The position numbers and the translations under genes are program-made. Shown here piece by piece: positions 56,771 through 64,000 of a DNA stretch of 64,000 bases. The stretch's first letter is position 1, and the number at the start of each line of letters is the position of its first letter. The DNA comes from Silurus meridionalis. Its lineage: Eukaryota; Chordata; Actinopteri; Siluriformes; Siluridae. Where the stretch lies: NCBI RefSeq assembly GCF_014805685.1, contig NC_060902.1, positions 2,054,645-2,118,644 on the forward strand, given 5' to 3'. The notes below the pieces were generated by a model. It saw only the letters and a list, made by a program, of their open reading frames with translations, was not told the origin of the DNA and did no database searches.

Positions 56771-57038
56771 CTTATTTAATAACCTTGGTAATCATTTTTC
56801 TTAATGATTCTTTTGTAGTTAATTAGTTGTTTTAGTCAGTCGGACGTGTTTATTTTAATAGCTGCGCGTTTACAGTGATGACATTTAGAGAACTGTGCAC
56901 GATGGGTGCCACCGCGTGAGCGCGTTAACCGTCTGAAATGAAAAATACAATCTAACAGACGAAGCGTGAATATAGAGAAAGTGTAACTGTGTTAGAGCAT
57001 GACAGTTATTGTCTGCTCTTCCTATCAGATGACATGAA

Positions 57039-57039
<1 letters not shown>

Positions 57040-57103
<64 letters not shown>
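57040..57103. repeat. (CA)n microsatellite
   Basis: About 64 bp of CA dinucleotides. Confidence 0.97.
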
Positions 57104-57105
<2 letters not shown>

Positions 57106-58329
57106 TTCTCAACAGATATTTTTTTTATCTATGAGTTCTCCTGAAAGCCACGTTGGAAAACGTCTTTAGAAATGACCTCCAGACTGGACCCCTTCATGGT
57201 GACTTCGATTGGAACCTAATCAAACATGAACGATCGTACAGACAGCAAATGCTTCATGCGAAGGCACACGGCTTTAGGGAAAATAGACATGTTAAGAGGG
57301 CACAGGTCTATTTTGACACAACGTGATTTTTCTTTGCTGTTTTCTTTGCTGAGTCAACAGAATAATTTGACGAATATTCTTGACGTCTATTCTTAAAGGG
57401 GCGATAAAAAAAATAATAGGATGTATCTATAAAAATTCACGGTTCGGGACGTAGATCGTTTTTTAAGCCACGGTTCAATTCAATTTTGGTGCAATTTTTG
57501 GGGCGAAGAAACGCAAAACATAAAATTGTGTGTGTGTTTTACATTTAATATTTAATTTACTAAAGATATTTTCTATTTCACTGTTCTACTTATTTTAGCA
57601 GACTTTAACAAATGTCTTCATTCCTTCCATCCTTCAATCATTTACTCCCTCGATATGAGGAATTGTCAGGATTTTCCTCTCTTAACAAAAATCCTTGAAG
57701 CTGGACATAAAACACAAAAGAATCCCAATCCCGCAAACTCTAGTTTCTTTTTTATACCCCCAGCATTGTTGTGTGTTTTCACGTGTAATAGTATTTTTTT
57801 AAAAGTGCTTACAGCGTGAGGTGGAGACTAAACAAACTTGCGGTCCACCACTTAATACGTTTCTAAAGGAACTCAGATTGTAACTATGTTCAGATTGTAA
57901 CTAATTGCCGTGTACCTCCCTGTTCTGAAAAAGTACCGTGTACCGTTACACTCCTAGTATCTATCGAATAGAATGTAAGGTTTCCAATCTACAATATACT
58001 CCATTTGTAGTGAAATTCAGCAGGAAATAAAAATCTGTCTTTTTTAAAAAAAAAGAGAAAGGAAAGGAAAAAAAGTGTGGCATCTATACAATACAACAAT
58101 AGACAAATCTATATAATATCCAGACTGCATTTTGAAATGCCTCAGCAGTTTTCAATTTCCACACAATTCAACCCACAAGTCTGGAACTCAGCCATTTCTT
58201 CTTCTTCTTTTCCCCAACGAATCCTCATTTCTCCCCGAGCGAGGCGAAGGCCTCTTCGATATCGCTGTGGCGTGCGCGTACCTACAGTACGTCTGTCATC
58301 AATTAGCCTTGTATATTAAAGTTCCGCTT
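57104..58329. other. No gene recognised
   Basis: A+T-rich to about 58130. Bases 58130-58320 are more complex. No coding or repeat assignment. Confidence 0.55.
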
Positions 58330-58540
58330 TGCTGAGATGCTGCGGCGCGGCATAAAGATGCTGTCACTCGTCGGGCGCGTCGCTCATTTACGAGATAAGG
58401 CAAAACAAATTACGGCATTGTTTGATGCCGCAGTAGCGCTACAGATAGCTTTCAAATGGAAGCTGTCAGCGAGGGAATACCGAGCACCCTGAACAATAGA
58501 TCAAAGCGATCCGGGTACCTTTTCGCACAAGTTCTGCTGC
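58330..58540. other. Candidate conserved non-coding block
   Basis: CpG-richer, high-complexity sequence with CATTTACGAGATAAGGC, AACAAATTACGGCATTG and a 6-bp hairpin CGGCAT...ATGCCG at 58413-58430. GCTTTCAAATGGAAGC at 58450-58465 is a further short near-palindrome. Confidence 0.3.
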
Positions 58541-59662
58541 AACCTCGAACTCCGAGTCCTCTGCGAGAACCTTTATATAGCTAGTCTTTGTGTCTGTACG
58601 AGCAGAGATATGACTGATGTCATCTGTCCGACGTCGGCGTCTCGGTGGACCGAGTTGTCTTGGATACTGAGTTGAAAATAGGAGTCAGTTGTGATTACAA
58701 TGCCTTGTATAGTACATGATGCTATCTGTCTATTACCTGAGAGAAGACTCTTAGGGCATCATTCATCTTGCTTGTATGAGCAGCGCTGCTGAACAGTATG
58801 CGGTTTGTTCTCTCTCGGGGGAAGACGGATTTAATAAATCTTTTTGATGCACGACTTGTCTTATGATTTGCAAGTACCTTGCCAGACTTTTTAGCTGGGA
58901 AAAAAAAAAAGTTTGAAATAAGTCATAGCCCATAAAAGAGATCGTTTTAATGACTCTGCTTTTTTGCCTCCGGAACAAACAAACTAACAATATAAACAGT
59001 AAATTACAGTGAAATCTCTCAGATGACGTGTGTTTCTTGTGCTTAGAAAGAACGCAGTGATACAAATGTACATCTTTGGTGTGGATTCTTTTGAACCCAG
59101 AAGAAGCCAAATGTAAGTGTGAGGTCTCCTATGACAAGAAAAAAAATAAATGCTTCGTCGTGTCGTTCGGCTTCGCCCGCTCTCGAGGAGAACTGCATGT
59201 GAAGTCGGGTAAGTGCTCCGAAGTTGCACAACACATTTACAAAATATTAAATATTAATTCCTGCTTTATGATCAGATTATTCCTTGTGTGTCTGCTAGTT
59301 CATTTTGACGTCTGTACTAAAAGTTCTGAGAGTGTGTCTTTGTCACACCTTATTGGCATTCCAGACCAGAACGCGGCGAGCCGGCCTTTGAAATAAAAAC
59401 AAAAACACAACGAAAATAAAAGCGTAGCCCTTCGCCCGGGGACAATCTCATTTAGAAAAGGGCTCGGTGGCTTGCCTGGATTAATACTCTCCCTTGACCT
59501 GTGCTGTGTACACAATAAATTATCTTGAGGCTAGCATCATTTGCGCTGTTTCTTCTCTTAGGCGTAATAATACTCTAAAAGATGCTGACACGATACAAGA
59601 GGGGAATCTTTTGACAATGCAAAGTCCCACAAAAGGTGGATTCTGGGTCTCTGTATCACATT
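58541..59662. other. No gene recognised
   Basis: Contains several short overlapping frames (for example a 115-codon minus-strand frame at 58763-59110) without recognisable motifs. No repeat assignment. Confidence 0.5.
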
Positions 59663-60104
59663 CAGGGTTGTGAAACTTTTCACGGCTGGAAACATTCCAT
59701 GGGAATTAACGGGAATTAATGGGAATAACCTGGGAATTTACAAAATTGCAGGTTGGCCTATAACACGAAACTTAAATGTAGTTAAATGAAATACAATCTT
59801 ATCACATAAATATTACATAAGACTTCCTGGTGCTGTGTGTAAGCCACTGTGCAACAAAATCTACTAACAAATAAATCAAAAATGTCTTTTGTTAAAATCT
59901 GTATTAGCATGTCGGCTCATGAGCAAACAAGATGTTCATGTTTGAATATGATACAGTTTATATACATTTTCCCCAATTTGTTTAATTTATTCCATCAATT
60001 GCCTTAAATTCCTCGTAAGTTTCCAACTTGGAAAATTTCCCAAATTTCCCAGATAAAGTTCACATGGAAAGTTTCTGGAAATTGACTGGGAATTTGCAAC
60101 CCTA
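59663..60104 (+). mobile_element. hAT-like non-autonomous element, compact copy
   Basis: It starts CAGGGTTGTGAAACTT and ends AATTTGCAACCCTA. The 442 bp include ATTCCATGGGAATTAACGGG, CTGGGAATTTACAAAATTGC and CAAATTTCCCAGATAAAG. The flanks ATCACATT and GTCACACA share TCACA only, so the target duplication is uncertain here. Confidence 0.8.
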
Positions 60105-61764
60105 GTCACACATCATGCTTTTTTCAGAGCCAGAACCGTCCATGTAAAGCAGGACCTAAATCTTAAAGTGACGTGGTTCCAAGCAAGCGTTAGTTTTATA
60201 GTGTGAAGTGGTGTGTCACTTCAGGGAATTACTTGAGGCCATGAAACTGGGCTGTGGCATTCTTGAGAAGACAAACACCTCCTTTAAATCCCCTGCGGTG
60301 ATGTTTTTAACTCTCCTCCTTTTGCACTTTTCACACAAACATGATGGAGCTTATCACCAATGTCCAGCATGCAGATAGTGTCAAAAGTAGCTTTCAAACG
60401 ATCCTTTAAGGACAGTATAAAGGGCAGTAAAAAAAGCCGTCACTCCGCCACTTTAGTCCTGAAGATATAAATCACCTTAAAAAACACGCTCCTGTGATTT
60501 ATTCCCAATAAAACACTGCATAAATGTACTACATCTCTGCCCGTGTTCCCGTAGCGTACCAAATATCGCATTAAGGGTTTACTTCAATTCTTTATTTCCA
60601 CACTGAGAATTTCTTTCGTTTTCTCGTTTCTTGTCTCTGAAGGATTTCCAAATCTACGTTAGATAGATGCGTAAGTAATCGCCATTATGTTCAACCTTTG
60701 CGCCTGGGATATATGCCTTCTTGGAACTTTATTATATCTTTTAAAGAAACCATTAATTATTTTTCACCTTTTCTTTCTTTTTCTTTTCGTTTTTTTTACA
60801 TGCCATTTGACATATCATGAAATTCTGAGAATTCAGGGTAAACCTCACACCTGGAGTGCTGGAATGCGTGCGGCTTGCTGAAAGGAAACGGCCCGGAGAC
60901 AGGTTGATTATGAATAGAAGATTGACGTGACAGGATTTGCCGCTGCTGTATATTATTAATGAAGCTGTGGCGTTTGAAGGGCTTTTTAATCATGAAAAAA
61001 AATTGTCAGGGGAGCCGAGATCTTGTCTTGAGTGAGACTTTAAGAATGCACGATGTAATAATTTGTGATACGGATGTGCACGTTCTCTTCTCGTCAGTGT
61101 TTACGACGCAGATCGCCAGTACCACTCTCGGGTTTTAGGGTGTGCCTCCCGTTTTCCTGCCAACACGTGTGTCTGGAGGTTGGGGAGGCAGGCAATTTAA
61201 GTACCATGCCAAGAATCAATACTCCATCTCACTGTCAGAGTGGAGCACACCATCCTTCAGGGCCCATGTTATTTATATTGTTTTAGCCCTGCAGCCGCAC
61301 AAAAAAAAGCACGGGTGATGAACATCGTTCTCGTCCCCCTCTTCCTCTCTACCAATCTTGCTGTTCCTCTTTGATATGAACACAGGAAGGAGAAGATGTG
61401 AAGATTAGGTGAGGTGTTATTGAGTAATATCTTAAGGTACAGGACGCTTCTTATATTGCTGCATGTGAGGGAATGTTGTGAAATGTTTTATTTCCTTCTC
61501 GCAGCTACTTCTCTCTCTAAACATCCTCCTTCAAATACGTGCAAAATGTTTATAAATGTATAATGTATAAATATGTGATGTGATCAGGGTAATTTGTTCA
61601 TTTTGCAATTAAGATTCTACGAGATAAAGAGCACAAAGATGGAGACTGGACAGACTAAATGACTAAGGGATCTGTTTAGACAGAGGTGAACCAAGGCCCA
61701 AATCCCATTGCACCGCTTTCTGCAATGCTTTGTGGGTAATATAGCGAGCCAATAAAGTGAACAC
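60105..61764. other. No gene recognised; two candidate conserved segments
   Basis: Bases 60850-61000 (TTGATTATGAATAGAAG, GTATATTATTAATGAAGC, GGCTTTTTAATCATG) and 61060-61290 (GTAATAATTTGTGATACGG upstream, then CCAAGAATCAATACTCC) are high-complexity and site-rich. CCATGCCAAGAATCAAT lies at 61204-61220. No exon was recognised. Confidence 0.35.
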
Positions 61765-62440
61765 CAACGGTGGAAGTAAGGAAGTAAATGTAATTCGTTA
61801 CTGTACTTAAATAGTTTTTTCACGTATCTGTACTTTTCCATTTGGGGGATCTTTTAGTTTACTTTAATGAAATCAGTCATTTCTTTTTAATAATGAGGAT
61901 AAAAATGTAACTGGTGAAACACACAGCGAGTCAACAATCAGCGTCTGATCGGCACTTGGTGTATCTACTGATCACCAACATACAGTTCAGCATCAGTTCA
62001 ACATCAAGCAGAACATTTAGAGAGGAATAAATGATAAAGGAACTCCAGACTTGAACTCTAGACTCGAACACACGTGACCTCATTTACATGTTTTTTTTTT
62101 AAGTAGTTGAAAAGAAGGTTTTGGTCTCATGATAATTGTAACAGAAATCGATCAGTGTTTGAGTCATTAATATCATTCTATTAATAGATCAGTGTGCTGA
62201 GAGTATTTTCAAAAACACTGAGGTGATTAAAGAGTCTTGTGATAAAAATGATAATAGGAACATTATAGTCATAATAAATCAGTACTTTGGATACTAAAGT
62301 ACATTTGAAGGCAAAAACATTTGTACTTTTACTCAAGTAAAAGTTTAAAACGAGACTTTTACTTTAACTGGAGTCACATTTTACCGAGTTTATCTCTACT
62401 TTAACTAAACTACATGATTTGTGTATTTCCTCCACCTCTG
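61765..62440. mobile_element. hAT-like non-autonomous element (GGTGGAAGTAA family)
   Basis: The left end reads CAACGGTGGAAGTAAGGAAG and the right end TTTCCTCCACCTCTG, an imperfect inverted repeat. The interior carries GTTACTGTACTTAAATAG and TTGTACTTTTACTCAAG words. The flanks GTGAACAC (61757-61764) and GTAAAAAA (62441-62448) match at 5 of 8 positions. It is related in style to the 23807 element but not the same sequence. Confidence 0.65.
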
Positions 62441-64000
62441 GTAAAAAACAGCCCAGCGTACTGATGAAAAGAGGCGGAATTTCATTACAAAAAAGAATCT
62501 TGGCTGCCGTTAAGAAACGCCATGTTTAAAAAGCTGAATCTGCGAGTCATTCGGTCATTAACTCTGACTTCACTGGTCTTATTATATCATTATCAAGATC
62601 CACCTCTTCCTGCTGAAGTACTGGGATTCTTTTATTTGGAATATTGTGTCTGGTCTGTTGTTTGACAGTGGTTGGTTTGACCTTTTTTCTGATGAAGTGA
62701 TCTCTGGAAGCTGACCTTTTGATCTCGGCTCTCAAAGGGCGGCGAATATGTGTGTCTTAAAGTAACAAAAATACATTTTGAAATACAGACAAGACACCCC
62801 CTGAGGGTCACACCGAGACAGAACATCTACCATCAAAACAAGAGAGGCTTGGAATGAGGCGCCACCTTGTTCCTAATTGGCTTAGATGAACACTCGAGAT
62901 CAATTAAACTCTCTTGTCTTTTGTAAGGGTAAAGGAGGAATAGATTAATAGTAAGTACAGAAAAGAAAGGATGAATAAATAAATATAAAGCTCCGGTGCT
63001 TGCCTTTGAAGCGAGGTACAGCTCAGGGCAGTTTCCAAAAATAACTGGACAGAGAGGGAGAGAGAGGAAACAGAGCGGGGTGGCGCCAGAGCTGAATGAA
63101 GAGCACTTTAAGAGACCGAGAGGCAGAAAGAGCTCCTCATGCCTGTGCTGATATGGACTTCGCATCTGCTGAGCATGAGACGAAATCGGAGCAAGTTGCA
63201 GAAGAAAAGACGGCTCCTGTTCTGCAGTCAAAGTGATCTGGCGTTCAGTCCTAAACGCTGACATGCTGATGGTCCGCATCGGTATCCGTGAACTCGTGCG
63301 CAGCTGTGTGCACAGAGCACTGATGCAGCACTCACCATTTTGGCTCACACCAGTGCCAAACATTTTAGGAGAGTGGATTGAGTTGTAAATGTTGCGATTG
63401 CTGAACATCGTCCTTACGGAAGTCTAGGAAGCCAGTCAGAAAGCAAAAAAAAAAGAAAAGTAGGACGTTGACAGAGGAGAATCAGTGATTGGTGATTGGA
63501 GGAAAGGAAACGCATTTTATGCACTTAGCCATAATGCAATTATGCCACTCAATTAACGAGCAAGACTAATGAGTAATATGTTGGAGTACCGTTTAGAGAG
63601 AACACAGACCCTCCCTCATCCACCCACATGTCCCTCGTTTTATTACCGCAGCTCACCCACAGACAAGCAATGCTGAGTCAAGAGCCCGGCCGGGCAGACT
63701 TTAATATTTCATCTTCTCCACTTCTGCCGGATTTAACGTGGTTTTGTGTCAAATTACAAAACGCAAGATAAATAGGCTGCCTCTGTTTGGAGAGCGAAAA
63801 TAGAAATAATTATACTCGAGCTTTAAAATCAACTATGGCTTCCGCTAAGAGTTCCAACACCTAAAAAAATAAAATAAAATAAAAGCTATTTTTGTGCATG
63901 AATTGCTTGGGGGGAAAAAAACAAAAACAAAACAACAACAGCGGATCAGGTCAAGAAGAGAAAATCTCATGGGTCTCGTGAGTTTGCTTATCTTCTCTTT
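62441..64000. other. No gene recognised; two open frames noted
   Basis: Minus-strand frames at 62547-62735 (62 codons, Lys/Arg-rich then Glu/Asp-rich) and 62833-63408 (191 codons, the longest frame here that is not simple-sequence) are open but carry no motif I know. A GA-rich patch lies at 63052-63080. Bases 63600-63740 are of higher complexity. Confidence 0.45.

Overview
The window looks like intergenic or deeply intronic DNA from a teleost fish. The evidence is A+T-rich sequence, very dense (CA)n, (GA)n, (AT)n and (GATA)n microsatellites, several separate Tc1/mariner lineages, hAT-type non-autonomous elements with 8-bp target duplications, an RTE-type LINE fragment, and dispersed repeats whose 3' tails are familiar from fish genomes. 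A catfish or other otophysan is my best guess from the repeat mix, but that is inference. I found no intact protein-coding gene, no exon I could name, and no tRNA, rRNA, CRISPR array or prokaryotic feature. Nearly every long open frame is low-complexity translation of a microsatellite or a transposon shadow.

Layout. 1-7.1 kb: a hAT-like element broken by a TA-flanked Tc1/mariner-like insertion, a dead Tc1 transposase at 2.7-3.1 kb, and another hAT-like copy at 6.7-7.1 kb. 7.1-17.7 kb: microsatellites, a reversed retroposon-like tail, Tc1 remnants of two families, and a frameshifted mariner transposase ending where a Tc1 remnant begins. 17.7-24.4 kb: mostly featureless, then a composite hAT element with an RTE reverse-transcriptase fragment inside, followed by a Tc1 remnant and a clean hAT element. 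24.4-38.4 kb: microsatellites, a 1.1-kb hAT-like copy, Tc1 remnants, a roughly 1.3-kb polypurine tract, a predicted G-quadruplex, a second copy of the composite hAT, and a 20/40-bp minisatellite. 39-64 kb: fewer transposons and many stretches of higher complexity, rich in homeodomain-type TAATTA/TAATTG, E-box and octamer-like words and short inverted repeats. These are candidate conserved non-coding (enhancer-like) elements of a gene desert around a developmental gene; this is inference and needs alignment to other fish.

There is no gene set acting together. The window's story is layered transposition (hAT in hAT, Tc1 in hAT, LINE in hAT, Tc1 beside mariner), microsatellites growing within or beside those elements, and a right half that may be regulatory. 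The observations most worth following are the composite hAT carried at two loci with the same internal junction, the perfect 14-bp inverted repeat at 47.3 kb, paired palindromes at 56.5 kb, the dimeric minisatellite at 38.2 kb, and the polypurine tract at 33.4-34.7 kb. I saw nothing that amounts to a new gene-encoded system.
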